A stretch of DNA of 64,000 nucleotides from Sambucus nigra (GCA_949130495.1 OX422208.1:400637885-400701884); one strand, 5' to 3'. Positions 1 through 11,723 are shown, counted from the stretch's first letter. Notes: generated by a model from the sequence alone, not told the origin. Program-made: numbers and translations.

Positions 1-138
1 AATAAAGCTGCTGAGTTTGTAGCAGACAAATTAGTGGGGAACATATTTGAAATGGTGGAGAAATTTTCACAAAATGCAGCCAATGAAGAAGCAATCAAGG
101 AAGCTTATTTAAAAACAGATAAAGATTTTCTTAAATAG
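1..138 (+). pseudogene. Protein phosphatase 2C exon fragment ending in a stop
   Basis: Frame 1 is open from the first base for 45 codons and reads KAAEFVADKL near the start and EEAIKEAYLKTDKDFLK at its end. This resembles the stretch of plant PP2C Ser/Thr phosphatases that follows the metal-binding DGHGG motif (family pattern KAAEFVAENL ... AFKAAFLRTDRDFL). The next codon is TAG (136-138), followed directly by GTAATC, a plausible GT splice donor. Plant relatives continue here with a lysine or glutamine and then glycine. The upstream part lies outside the window and I find no following exon within the next several hundred bases. Family membership is inferred from recalled motif similarity. It is either a decayed gene fragment or an exon whose true splice donor I have misplaced. 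Confidence 0.6.
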
Positions 139-450
139 GTAATCCCAATTTGGTTTATTTTTATTTCTACAACTTAATTTTTGGATTCAAATATGTGCTT
201 TTGATATAAAAAGTCTAGTAGACCATTTAGTCGCGTTTAATATATTTTGGTTTGAAATTAAATATTTTATTATTAAATTCACGTGTTCATGCATATACTT
301 TTTTAATAGCTGGAGTCAAACAAATGACCAATGGAACTGAATATCTAGCTACAAAAAGAATCTGCTACTGATAAGGAACTATTTTAAAAAACGTGCATTT
401 TTAATTAAAAAATGCATTTTTTTTATATTCATTTTTATATAATAGTTGTT
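139..450. other. AT-rich spacer
   Basis: No open frame or recognisable repeat. It could be intron sequence following the PP2C exon, but no downstream exon was found. Confidence 0.5.
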
Positions 451-619
451 TATGGACCGAATAGGACCGAGATCGAACTCGGACCACCTGAAAATCGAAT
501 CGGACCGAGACCGATTATTCTAGTCCGGTTTTGGTCCATAATTTTCTAGGACCGACTAATATGGTTCGGGCCTAAAAATACCTCAAAACCGGACCGGACC
601 AGATCGCGCACACCCCTTA
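451..619. repeat. GGACCG-rich short interspersed element, MITE-like
   Basis: About 170 bp of repeated GGACCG, ACCGGACC and CGGTTTTGG words, ending in CGCGCACACCCCTTA. Read from the other strand it starts GGGGTGTGCGCG and runs into GGTCCGGTCCGG. Similar GGTGTGC-plus-GGTCCGG repeats are common non-autonomous elements in eudicots, often attributed to hAT. No coding capacity and no clear target duplication. Confidence 0.4.
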
Positions 620-851
620 ATAAGGTAATGTTTACATAATGCTTATTTAAACCATATTATTTTGAAATTAGGTTAATTTATCACTTGACAATTAATTTAT
701 CTAAAAATAAATTTTGACTTATCACATCCATATCCATTTGTTACACACCCACGATTTATCAATTTGGGAAGAAAGTGGGTTTCTCTATTTTACTAAGTTG
801 ATCATTGGTTAATTGTGATTTTATGACTTTTTAACATATTTTAAACGTAGG

Positions 852-1150
852 GATAATTCCATCACCAGAACTCCTATGTTTGATGGTTCATACTATCCTT
901 ATTAGAAGTCTTAGGTGAGATTTTTCTTGAAGTATAATGATGAGAATATTTGAAACTATGTGGAGAATGGGTGGCCTCCTCCAATAAAAGGTGGTTTGTA
1001 TAAAGTTTATTTCATTTGGACTAAGGCTGAAAAAGATGCCTCGACTTCTAATTCCAAGGGTATTAATAATATTTTTTGTGTTGTCAAGGTTGAGGGGTTT
1101 AGGTGTAAAATGAGTTACGAGAGTGCAAAAGATTAGTGGGATAATTTAAA
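852..1150 (+). pseudogene. Ty1/copia Gag N-terminal fragment
   Basis: Reading in the frame of the ATG at 876 gives FDGSYYPY-stop-K, DENI-stop-NYVENGWPPP, WTKAEKDAST and ESAKD-stop-WDNL. This follows the plant copia gag (UBN2-type) pattern FDG.NY.YWK, E..W..VE.GW, W...EK, ETAKEAWDIL. There are four in-frame stops (903, 912, 951, 1134). The ones at 903 and 951 sit where this family has tryptophan, as expected of G-to-A changes. The fragment stops about 120 bases before the LTR at 1269. It may be a relic of the same family as the element at 1269-17314 or of a different copia element. Confidence 0.65.
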
Positions 1151-1268
1151 TTATACTCTTTGTCAAATTTGTAATTATCGCAGGTGCACGAGCTATTGTG
1201 ATATGGCTTATGCAACTACGGATCGAACCCATGAGAATTTAATCAATTCTTATAAATTATCAACATTC

Positions 1269-2240
1269 TGTAAGGACACAAGTTTCCGATTGAGTCTTAA
1301 TGTAGTGTTGGGTCAATTCCGTACAAAAACATTTGAGTCACATGATAGTGTTCACGTTGTATCCTTCCAAGCCTATGACTCGTAAAGTTGAAGACGTAGC
1401 GGCCATCATTTCAAGTGAACATCAATTGTCGGTTTCTTGTGCCCAGCTTATGCATAATCAACATTACTGTATTCCATTGTCTCCAAAAGGTATGAATGCA
1501 ATCTATGTTTATTTGTAAGAGACTTGGAATGTGTTTAACGGTGTAATTTTCATTGTTAAAATAATTTTCAGAAATATTTTGGGCTTAAAATGAAAATATT
1601 CAAATCTGGGATTTCGTTCAAAATTTTCGTTCGAACGAGAAAGTCGTTCGAATAAGAATTTCGTTCGAATGAGGTTTTTCCAACGAGTTTCCTTTTGGCC
1701 ACTGGAATATCGTTCGAACGAGAATGTCGTTCGAATGAGAATTCTGACGAGTTTACTAAGGACTTTAAAAATATTACATTGTTCTATCGTTAGTTGGATC
1801 GTTCGAACGAAATGTCGTTGGAACGAAAAATTCGTTTGAACGAGATTTCTGGGCGGGAACAGTTTGGCAGTTTTAACGCATTTTCCCACTACTGTCCTAC
1901 TATCTTTTGATAGTTTTAAACCAATTTCGGGACAGACTTTTGATAAGGACTTTTGTAACATCTTTGAGAGTTTTTGATAGAAAATATTTCCAAACAAAAG
2001 TCCCGGTATTCATGTGTCAAAATTAATAAGAAAATCCCCTTATACACATGTGTTTACACCCATAAAATTATTTTGTTTAGAATTCAAAGTATTCCTACAT
2101 TTATATTATTTTCTTAGAGTATTTTTGGTACCGGGTTCACTTTTCTACCCAAAAAGAAAAGAGTTTGGGTTTCCTTCTAAATCCCTCAAAGAAGAAGAAG
2201 CTTTTGTTTTGCTGCGGCATTCTCACATGGTGAAAGGCAC
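1269..2240 (+). repeat. Copia left LTR, first part
   Basis: Matches 16169 onward (same TGTAAGGACACAAG start and common text for about 530 bp). It holds the TCGTTCGAACGA palindrome cluster (1610-1850) and extends past the point where the right LTR has lost about 470 bp. It ends at GGCAC, the target site of the inserted family A element. The rest of the LTR resumes at 11724. Confidence 0.85.
1610..1850. repeat. Cluster of TCGTTCGAACGA palindromes in copia LTR
   Basis: Perfect 12-bp palindromes lie at 1627-1638, 1710-1721 and 1799-1810, with several one- or two-mismatch copies between them, often 17 bp apart. The right LTR has the matching cluster at 16513-16630 with perfect copies at 16527, 16561 and 16610. 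The 162-codon minus-strand open frame across this area is only a reading of these repeats. Confidence 0.85.
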
Positions 2241-4568
2241 TGACACACCCCAACCCAGTTACTTATAATTAAGTTTGAAAGTCAAAGCGAGTCAAACCAT
2301 GATTAATTTAACCAAGCCATAAACAAGAGTTTTAATTTCAAAGTCATCATTGTAAATCCATATAACTGAAAACCTTTTTACAACATCAGAGTAGTCATAC
2401 TTATACAAACTTGCTTAAGGATAATTTAACTTAATTACATCATTTACATTTAAACAAAATCTTTGTTTCTCCCATTCCTGTCTAACCCAGCCCGACTTCT
2501 TAGATTTGGCAGTGACATCGCATTACCTGAAAAATGTGAACATAGGAACCATGAGCAAAAATAGCCCAGTGAATGCATCACTACTAAACTGCTGCATGAA
2601 TTTAAATGCAATAAATCATATCCATGTACTTATGTATTAACTTATCCGGCTCATTCATAATGAATGACCAACTTTTTCGAATCATGATTCACATATCCTG
2701 TCTAAATAGACAATTCTCCCCCATTCTTGGTCGAGGAGTAACCCCTTATCATTAATAGACAAATCTCCCCCATTCCTGGTCGAGGAGTAACCCCTCATTT
2801 CGGTAAACCGAAATGAACAATTTCATATTCATTTTATTATGATCATACCAACAACACGATACAAATATCTCTTTCAAGTGAGTACACTCACCTAGGTTGA
2901 CAACTACGTATTCAGGTTTCCTTCTGGTGGAGCTGAACTGGGTTGATTAGGCCTTACACCTGTCAATCCAACTAAATCAGTACTGAAACTCAATCATAAA
3001 TATTATCCAAACATAATTATGTAACTTTCCATGGCTATACATCAATCATATAATTCCAATTAAGTCACATTCCATAAAACATAGGTAAAGGCAAACAATC
3101 ATGTACATATTGATAAAGTTACGCACATTCAACCGTAGGAAATAACTTATGAGGAATTTATAACCAAAGTGAAGTAAACATGAAATTATACTCCTCAATG
3201 TATATACACATGAAACATGTACTCAAATTACCCTTTGTAAGGACGAAATACAAACATTCATTCAAGGGGTACCCAGTATGGCCTGAAATTATGGTCTTAC
3301 ATACTTAACCATCCTATATTCCTAAATTGTACAAATATAGGGGTCCAACCTCATCAATATGAAAACATATATGAATATACTATCCAGTACAAGTTACGGT
3401 GTAATTTTTCAAGCTTCCTAGTGCAAGTTATGACCATTTCTCTACAACACAAGAAATCTTCCCTACAAGCTCCTCTATTGTTCCTTCAACTTCCAAGAAT
3501 TTTCATAATTTTTCTCCAGCAGAACTTTCCATGATTTTCGACCCATTTTCATTACACATACTGAATCGTACATAATTAAAGTTTCATAATTGTTTGACTT
3601 CATTTGCTATCTCAAAAGCTTGACTAAACTTAGGGCATACCGAAGTCAAGTATACAAACAGCAACTATGCACCAACTTGAAATCATCATTACGGCCTAAC
3701 CACAACGAGATAAATTCTAATTTTCGGATATTATATGAATATATGAGTCTAATTTCATATCCAATTGGAATTTCTCAATTCCAATAAGCACGTAAAGAGA
3801 TATGCAAGTTTGAATACAAGGTGTTTCAATACAAAGAAATTTTAAGGGTTTCTACATTCAACTTAACATAAACTTGCATCTAACCATACATATATATAAA
3901 GGGCTGAAACTTTCATAAAATTATGATGATTTATATCATATAAATCAGTAATATAAGATAAATAACAAGAATTACAATTAGGATTACCTTCAAGGCTTTT
4001 TACGTAATTTCTACGGATTTTTCTACACTTTTTCTCCTCACTTTTCTTCCTTAACTTCTACTTTCTCTTTCCCTAAGCTTAAAACCCTTTCATGGCTGGT
4101 TTTGGATGAAGGATAAGGATATTTCAAGGGTATAAGGTCGGCCAACGCTTCCTCCCAAGCCAACCAATCAAATTAAACCATTTGGTTTAATAAAAGACAA
4201 AATACCACTTAAGGGAATTGACATATTTACCCCTTCTCGTAATTTCGACCTAACTTCTTCCTCGAGCATCCATTTGATGCACCGTTTGTTGTGTTACAAC
4301 CCTAGCTCACATGTCTACAACTATCTAGTTTTCACCTCAAGTCATTTATAATGTTATAAAGGTCAAAACTAGTCTCTAACAGGAACATTTCTACCGAAAA
4401 TAACAAAATTTGTGTTTGTAAATAATTCGACCTTTCATGATTTATGAAAGTAGGATTATAATAAACATAATGACTTAACATTAGATATACTAATATCAAA
4501 TTATTCATATCACATAAGATAAGCATGATTTAAATATAATTTATCATAATTATATCCGGGTTGTCACA
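2241..4568 (-). repeat. Family A 3' LTR
   Basis: 2328 bp, starting TGACACACCCC and ending GGTTGTCACA on the plus strand. It is nearly identical to 9423-11718 but keeps about 32 bp near 3725-3760 that the other copy lacks. It lies downstream of the coding region because the element reads on the minus strand. Confidence 0.92.
2706..2815. repeat. Tandem 49-bp units and perfect hairpin inside family A LTR
   Basis: Two near-identical units share CTCCCCCATTC-TGGTCGAGGAGTAACCCCT (2706-2747 and 2755-2796). Directly after them is a perfect inverted repeat, CATTTCGGT-AA-ACCGAAATG (2796-2815). The same arrangement recurs in the other LTR near 9885-10000. Confidence 0.8.
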
Positions 4569-4582
4569 ACTTCCCCCCCTTA
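4569..4582 (-). other. Family A polypurine tract
   Basis: On the minus strand this reads TAAGGGGGGGAAGT directly before the 3' LTR start. It is the expected plus-strand DNA primer for reverse transcription. Confidence 0.85.
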
Positions 4583-4602
4583 GAAAATTTCGTCCCCGAA
4601 AT

Positions 4603-5589
4603 TTAATACGAATGACACTTACCAAACAAATGGGGATACTGTTTCTTCATGCTATCCTCCGTTTCCCAAGTTGCTTATTTAATTCCATGGCTCATCCACA
4701 TAACTTTAACTAAGGGAATAACCTTATTCCTCAATACTTGCTCCTTACGATCAAGAATTTCCACCGGTTCCTCGATGTACGACAAGTCTTCTTTCAGTTC
4801 AATAGGTTGAGTTTTCAGTTGATGAGATGGATCTGCCAAATACTTACGAAGCATTAATACATGAAACACATCATGTAACCGAGATAAATCTGGAGGTAAA
4901 GCTAATCTATAAGCTAGGGGCCCAATTCTTTCCAACACTTCAAATGGTCCAATGTATCTTGGACTTAGTTTCCCCTTTTTCCCAAATCTCATAACACCTT
5001 TCCATGGTGAAATACGCAGGAATACAAAATCTCCCTTCTGAAATTCCAATGGATGCTTCCTCTTATCTGCATAAAATTTCTGCCTGCTTTGCGCTATCTT
5101 TATCCGTTCCCGAATCATTTTGATCTTTTCAGTTGTCATATCTATCAATTCAGGACCCAAAATTTTCCTTTCACCCACTTCATCCCAACACAAAGGTGTT
5201 CTACATCTCCTCCCATATAAAGCTTCATAAGGAGCCATACCAATAGTCGACTGATAACTATTATTATACGAGAATTCCATCAATGGCAAATGATCATCCC
5301 AACTACCTTTGAAGTCAAATACACAGGCTCGTAACATGTCTTCTAATATTTGAATCGTCCTTTCTGATTGCCCATCAGTTTGTGGATGAAACGCAGTGCT
5401 GAACTTCATACTTGTGCCCATGGCATTCTGGAGACGAGGCCAAAACTTAGAAGTGAATGTTGGATCTATATCTGATACAATTGACACTGGTGCCCCATGT
5501 AAACGGATAATCTCATCAACGTACATACGTACATACTTGTCAACAGTGTAGGTGGTCTTAACTGGGAGAAAATGAGTTGACTTCGTCAA
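4603..5589 (-). pseudogene. Family A integrase C-terminal half
   Basis: This continues the pol frame after the TGA at 5590-5592. It starts LTKSTHFLPVKTTY and keeps the integrase core (SDIDPTF around the second Asp, HPQTDGQSERT with the catalytic Glu), then FSYNNSYQ, APYEALYGRRCRTP, the GPFEVL-type GPY/F module and the DVFHVLMLRKY tail. A second stop (TAA, 4675-4677) follows MSHGIK. The frame then continues ATWETEDSMKKQYPHLF to a natural-looking stop at 4603-4605, so the tail is chromodomain-like but cut by a nonsense codon. Integrase would insert the DNA copy into chromatin. I infer this one would make an incomplete protein. Confidence 0.88.
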
Positions 5590-7650
5590 TCAATCTACAA
5601 TCACCCAAATAGAATCATGCCCCTTTGGTGACCGGGGTAATCCTGTAACAAAGTCCATCGTTATATGCTCCCACTTCCATTCCGGAATAGGCAAAGACTG
5701 CAATAATCCTGCCGGCTTCTGATGCTCTTCTTTCATTTGCTGGCATACTAAACATTTAGCTACGAACTCTGCAACCTCACGTTTCATATTGTTCCACCAG
5801 TAATATTCTTTCAAATCTCTGTACATTTTGGTACCTCCCGGATGCATAGAGTAAATAGAACTATGTGCCTCTTCTAATATATCTTTCTTTAAGGGCGGAT
5901 CATTAGGTACACAAATCCTATTTTTATAACACATCGATTCATCATTCTTAATTTCAAAGTCACTCTCTTTACCATCCAGGACATCTTGTTTCTTCTTCTC
6001 AAGGAATGGATCACTGGTCTGCAAATTTCGTATGCATTTGGCCAATAAAGGTCTCACTGTGACATTTGCTAATAATCCTCCGCTTTTTGAAAACTTCAAT
6101 TCAATCCCCATCGATGCCAAGTCAAGAATATTTCCAACACGGGCACACTGTATGCAACCAAGCATCCCTGATGATTTTCGACTCAAAGCATCTGCTACTA
6201 CATTGGCCTTCCCAGGATGATGATGAATAGTACAGTCATAGTCTTTAATCAGCTCTATCCAACGCCTCTGTCTCAAATTCAGTTCTTTCTGTGTAAACAA
6301 GTATTTCCAACTTTGATGATCCGTAAATATCTCACAAGTTTCTCCATACAAGTAATGTCTCCACAACTTTAAAGCAAAAACAATGGCTTCTAGCTCCAGA
6401 TCGTGTGTAGGGTAGTTTCGTTCATGCGTCTTTAATTGTCTCGAAGCATATGCTATTACCTTCCCATTCTGCATAAGAACACATCCTAACCCCTGAAATG
6501 AAGCGTCTGTATAGATCACAAAAGACTCATTCCCACATGGAATAGCAAGTATAGGGGCTGAAACCAATCGCTTCTTTAATTCTTTAAAACTCCTTTCGCA
6601 TTCTTCATCCCACACAAACTTCACTTCTTTACGGGTCAACTTTGTCAATGGTAATGCTATTGCTGAAAATCCCTTAATGAATCTGCGATAGTAACCTGCC
6701 AATCCTAGGAGACTCCTAATTTCTGTCACATTCTTAGGACTTTCCCATTCAACAATTGCTTCCAATTTCTTTGGATCAACATAAATCCCATTTCCCGAGA
6801 CCACGTGCCCTAAAAACACGATTTCATTCAACCAAAACTCACACTTGCTGAATTTAGCAAACAATTTCTTCTCTCTCAAAATCTGTAATACAAGTCTCAA
6901 ATGCTTCTCATGTTCCTCCATGCTACGCGAGTAAACCAACACATCGTCTATGAATACAATCACAAATGAATCAATGAAAGGGTGGAATATCCGATTCATC
7001 AAATCCATAAAAACTGCTGGAGCATTGGTTAATCCAAAAGGCATCACCAAAAACTCATAGTGCCCATATCGAGTTCGAAAAGCTGTTTTGGAAATATCGC
7101 TATCCTTCACTTTCAGTTGGTGGTAACCCGATCTCAAATCAATCTTTGAAAATACTGTGGCCCCCTGTAATTGGTCAAACAAGTCATCGGTACGAGGTAG
7201 AGGGTACTTGTTTCCAATGGTCACCTTATTCAGTTGCCGATAATCAATACATAATCGCATTGTCCCATCTTTCTTTTTCACAAATAACACTGGTGCTCCC
7301 CATAGCGAAACACTAGGCCGAATGAAATCTCTGCTTATCAGATCTTGTAATTGCACTTTTAATTCTTTCAACTCCGTTGGTGCCATTCTATATGGAGAAA
7401 GAGAAATTGGACCAGTACCTGGAATTAATTCAATAGAAAACTCTACTTCCCTATCGGGTGGCAATCCTGGCAATTCTTCTGGGAATACATCAGAAAACTC
7501 TCTAACCACTGGTATGTCTTCAACTTTAAGTGCTTCCTTACTAACATCAACCACATACGCTAAGTACCCTGTACAACCCTTACTCAATAACTTTCTGCTC
7601 TTAATTGCTGAGATGAGACAATTAGGGACAACATTCCTTTCCCCTGCAAA
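5590..7650 (-). pseudogene. Family A Pol: reverse transcriptase, RNase H, integrase N-terminus
   Basis: In order: the RT entry region ([20 protein letters not shown]), the fingers ([20 protein letters not shown]), [10 protein letters not shown], the catalytic box [10 protein letters not shown] (F instead of Y before the Asp pair, usual for Ty3/gypsy), FLGHVVS, then RNase H ([41 protein letters not shown]) and the integrase zinc-binding region ending CLVCQQ, plus MDFVTGLP. The frame is open from the gag stop (7651) to a TGA at 5590-5592, which replaces the arginine codon expected in VIVDRLTKS. Gag and pol lie in one frame, so this was a single polyprotein. No frameshift was found. Confidence 0.92.
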
Positions 7651-9258
7651 TTAGAACTCCGGTTCACCAGGAAGATGAAATGTAACTTCTTTTCGAAAAT
7701 AATCAATGGAAGCATGATACGATGATAACCAATCCATACCCAATATAATATCAAAATCCCGAATGGCCAACGGTATCAAATTAACATAGAAATCTCGCTC
7801 ACCCATTCGTAAGACACAATTTTTATAAACATGCTCAACCAAATTCACACTTTCCATTGGGGTAGAAATATATAAGGCACAATTCAGAAATGAACATGGT
7901 CTACCCAAATATGAAACAATATGTAATGCCACAAATGAATGCGTAGATCCAGGATCAATGAGTGCATATAAATCTTTGTTTGCAATAGAAAGTTTACATG
8001 TAACCACTTCCAGTGTAGCATGGGCATCTTGTAGCGTCATCGCAAACACTCTTCCTCCTGCCCTCGATCCAGTTGCTTGTTCTGTACCTCTCCCCCTGGT
8101 GGCACTTCCTGGAGAAGATCCTTTATGAGGCCCCACACTACTTACTAAAACTGTTCTTTCCCACATAGGACAATTCTTTCTCAGATGACCCTTTTGGTGA
8201 CAGTTGAAACATTCTATATTCAGTAACTTTGGGCAATTTCTCTTTATATGACCCGATGACCCACAAAAGAAATAAACATTAGGATCTCCTTGTGCTGAAA
8301 CTCCTGAACCTCTTCCACCACTAGCCTCACCCCTTTGGAAACTACTTCCACCTCTACCCTGTTGGAATTTCTGCCCTCCAAACCTCGAATATTCTGTACC
8401 ACTACTCTTCTGATAATTTGGATCAAATCTGCTTTTCTTTACACCTCGTTCTCGATTCCCTCTAGCTTCATTCACGTCCCTTTCTACCAACATGGCTTTG
8501 TTCACCAAGGCTGAATAATTAAAAGTCTCTAAAGCCGACAATCTAGATTTAATGAGTAACTCAAGCCCATCGAGAAATCGGCTGCACATATCTTCCTCAT
8601 TTCGTATAAACCTCGAAGCAAATCGAGATAAAGCTGTAAGTTTAGCTTCGTATTCTCTAACTGTCATACTCCCTTGATTCAACAAGAAATATTCCTTTTC
8701 CTTTTGTTTTTGATACATTAGGGGGAAATGCTTATCATACAAAGCTTTGACAAAATCATTCCATGAGATCACATTCCCACCTTCTAGAGTAATCAACAAA
8801 TGTTTTGTGGCATCCCACCAATATTTGGCTTCTCCTTTCAGCATATACGTCGCCAAGGTCACTCGTTGATTTTCAGGCATCTTCATCACCCCAAAGATAA
8901 GTTCAATCTCTTTAACCCAGTCTTCTGCCTCTGCGGGATCAACTGCTCCTTCGAACGATGGTGGGTTCATCTTAATAAATTTCTCATGTGAAGTACTTCT
9001 TTCTTCCCGGTGTATCACCTCCTCAGCCCTAGCCAAGGCTTGTGCCTCTAGTTGCCTGGTCTGTTGTTCTTCCACATGAGCCATAAATCTAGCTTGTTGC
9101 TCTGCCATTAGAGTCATAGCACGTGCCATTTTGTGCATGTCTGTCAATTGTTCTGGGTCAGGTTCCATATTTCCATGAACAGGTTGCTCAACCTCTGCCT
9201 CTGCTGCCATGTTTGAAGCCTCGTCTTCTATTTCCACATTCACATTCCCTCCTTCCAT
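7651..9258 (-). pseudogene. Family A Gag-protease
   Basis: Best start is the ATG at 9258 (MEGGNVNVEIEDE); the frame is also open a few codons upstream. The gag body has the Retrotrans_gag pattern (AEDWVKEIELIF, AKYWWDATKHLL, FLDGLELLIKSRL). Two zinc knuckles follow. The second is intact (CFNCHQKGHLRKNC). The first has lost its leading cysteine (YFFCGSSGHIKRNC, Tyr for Cys). A retropepsin-like domain follows with LIDPGSTHSFVA and DFDIILGMDWL, typical of plant chromoviruses. TAA at 7651-7653 ends the frame, but pol continues in the same frame, so this is a nonsense change within a Gag-Pol polyprotein, or possibly a read-through stop. Confidence 0.9.
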
Positions 9259-9404
9259 TCTTTTATATCTGAAATGGATCAAAGATATAACAACATGCAG
9301 ATATACATATCTTTCCTAACATGATCGTTAGTATCAAATAAAATATATTTCTGACATTCATTGCCAAATCTAGACTCTTCTCACTCCAGAACCTCTAAAA
9401 CCTA

Positions 9405-9417
9405 GGCTCTGATACCA
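9405..9417 (-). other. Family A primer binding site
   Basis: Minus strand TGGTATCAGAGCC, six bases inside the 5' LTR edge. It is complementary to the 3' end of plant initiator Met-tRNA. Confidence 0.9.
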
Positions 9418-9422
9418 AAAGC

Positions 9423-11718
9423 TGACACACCCCAACCCAGTTACTTATAATTAAGTTTGAAAGTCAAAGTGAGTCAAACCATGATTAATTTAACCAAGCC
9501 ATAAACAAGAGTTTTAATTTCAGAGTCATCATTGTAAATCCATATAACTGAAAACCTTTTTACAACATCAGAGTAGTCATACTTCTACAAACTTTCTTAA
9601 GGATAATTTAACTTAATTACATCATTTACATTTAAAAAAAATCTTTGTTTCTCCCATTCCTGGCTAACCCAGCCCGACTTCCTAGATTTGGCAGTGACAT
9701 CGCATTACCTGAAAAATGTGAACATAGGAACCATGAGCAAAAATAGCCCAGTGAATGCATTACTACTAAACTACTGCATGAATTTAAATGCCATAAATCA
9801 TGACCATGTACTTATGTATTAACTTATCCGGCTCATTCATAATGAATGACCAACTTTTTCAAATCATGATTCACATATCCTGTCTAAATAGACAATTCTC
9901 CCCCCTTCCTGGTCGAGGAGTAACCCCTTGTCATTAATAGACAAATCTCCCCCATTCCTGGTCGAGGAGTAACCCCTCATTTCGGTAAACCGAAATGAAC
10001 AATTTCATATTCATTTTATTATGATCATACCAACAACACGATACAAATATCTATTTCAAGTGAGTACACTCACCTTGGTTGACAACTACGTATTCAGGTT
10101 TCCTTCTGGTGGAGCTGAACTGGGTTGATTAGGCCTTACACCTGTCAATCCAACTAAATCAGTACTGAAACTCAATCATAAATATTATCCAAACATAATT
10201 ATGTAACTTTCCATGGCTATACATCAATAATATAATTCCAATTAAGTCACATTCCATAAAACATAGGTAAAGGCAAACAATGATGTACATATTGATAAAG
10301 TTACGCACATTCAACCGTAGGAAATACCTTATGAGGAATTTATAACGAAAGTCAAGTAAACATGAAATTATACTCCTCAATGTATATACTCATGAAACAT
10401 GTACTCAAAGTACCCTTTGTAAGGATGAAATACAAACATTCATTCAAGGGGTACCCAGTATGGCTTGAAATTATGGTCTTACATACTTAACCATCCTATA
10501 TTCCTAAATTGTACAAATACAGGGGTCCAACCTCATCAATATGAAAACATATATGAATATACTATCCAGTACAAGTGACGGTGTAATTTTTCAAGCTTCC
10601 TAGGGCAAGTTATGACCATTTCTCTACAACACAAGAAATCTGCCCTACAAGCTCCTCTATTGTTCCTTCAACTTCCAAGAATTTTCATAATTTTTCTCCA
10701 GCATAAATTTTCATGATTTTCAACCCATTTTCATTACACATACTGAATCGTACATAATTAAAGTTTCATAATTGTTTGACTTCATTTGCTATCTCAAAAG
10801 CTTGACTAAACTTAGGGCATACCGAAGTCAAGTATACAAACAGCAACTATGCACCAACTTGAAATCATCATTACAGCCTAACCACAATGAGATAAATTCT
10901 AATTTTATATACAATTCGAATTTCTCAATTCCAATAAGCACGTAAAGAGATATGCAAGTTTGAATACAAGGGGTTTCAATACAAAGCAATTTTAAGGGTT
11001 TCTACATTCAACTTAACATAAACTTGTATCTAACCTTACATATATATAAAGGGATGAAACTTTCATAAACTTATGATGATTTATATCATATAAATCAGTA
11101 ATATAAGATAAATAACAAGAATTACAATTAGGATTACCTTCAGGGCTTTTTACATAATTTCTACGGATTTTTCTACACTTTTTCTCCTCACTTTTCTTCC
11201 TTAACTTCTACTTTCTCTTTCCCTAAGCTTAAAATCCTTTCATGGCTGGTTTTGGATGAAGGATAAGGATATTTAAAGGGTATAAGTTCGGCAAACACTG
11301 CCTCCCAAGCCAACCAATCAAATTAAACCATTTGGTTTAATAAAAGACAAAATACCACTTAAGGGAATTGACATATTTACCCCTTCTCGTAATTTCGACC
11401 TAACTTCTTCCTCGAGCATCCGTTTGATGCACCATTTGTTGTGTTACAACCCTAGCTCACATGTATACAACTATCTAGTTTTCACCTCAAGTCATTTATA
11501 ATGTTATAAAGGTCAAAACTAGTCTCTAACAGGAACATTTCTACCGAAAACAACAAAATTTGTGTTTGTAAATAATTCGACCTTTCATGATTTATGAAAG
11601 TAGGATTATAATAAACATAATGACTTAACATTAGATATACTAATTTCACATTATTCATATCACATAAGATAAGCATGATTTAAATATAATTTATCATAAT
11701 TATATCCGGGTTGTCACA
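9423..11718 (-). repeat. Family A 5' LTR
   Basis: 2296 bp, TGACACACCCC to GGTTGTCACA on the plus strand. It is the partner of 2241-4568, with scattered substitutions and a roughly 32-bp deletion near 10905. As the upstream LTR of a minus-strand element it would hold the promoter. I cannot assign a TATA box with confidence. Confidence 0.92.
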
Positions 11719-11723
11719 GGCAC

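Larger units (their letters stand above)
2241..11718 (-). mobile_element. Ty3/gypsy element, family A (Tekay-like), full length
   Basis: A complete 9478-bp element in reverse orientation, bounded on the plus strand by TGACACACCCC and GGGTTGTCACA, with a perfect target duplication GGCAC at 2236-2240 and 11719-11723. It has two long LTRs, a primer site (9405-9417), one long gag-pol frame and a polypurine tract (4569-4582). Domain order Gag-PR-RT-RNase H-INT places it in Ty3/gypsy. The long LTRs and the integrase C-terminal tail (KVIPLVKVMW ... ATWE) point to a Tekay/Del-type chromovirus. Three in-frame stops make it inactive. The LTRs are close copies apart from a roughly 32-bp length difference, so insertion was recent compared with its host element. 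Confidence 0.92.

Noticed and set aside
1610..1850. CRISPR-like or heat-shock-element reading of the TTCGAA repeats
   Set aside because: Spacers are related to each other rather than unique, and the GAAnnTTC spacing of heat shock elements is not met. They are LTR palindromes.
1509..1997. 162-codon minus-strand open frame
   Set aside because: It lies within the copia LTR and is produced by the TCGTTCGAACGA repeats. No similarity to any protein family.
2241..2700. Separate short host genes in LTR frames (also 4332-4526 and 11482-11676)
   Set aside because: These short frames occur as duplicate copies in the two family A LTRs and match nothing. They are LTR sequence.
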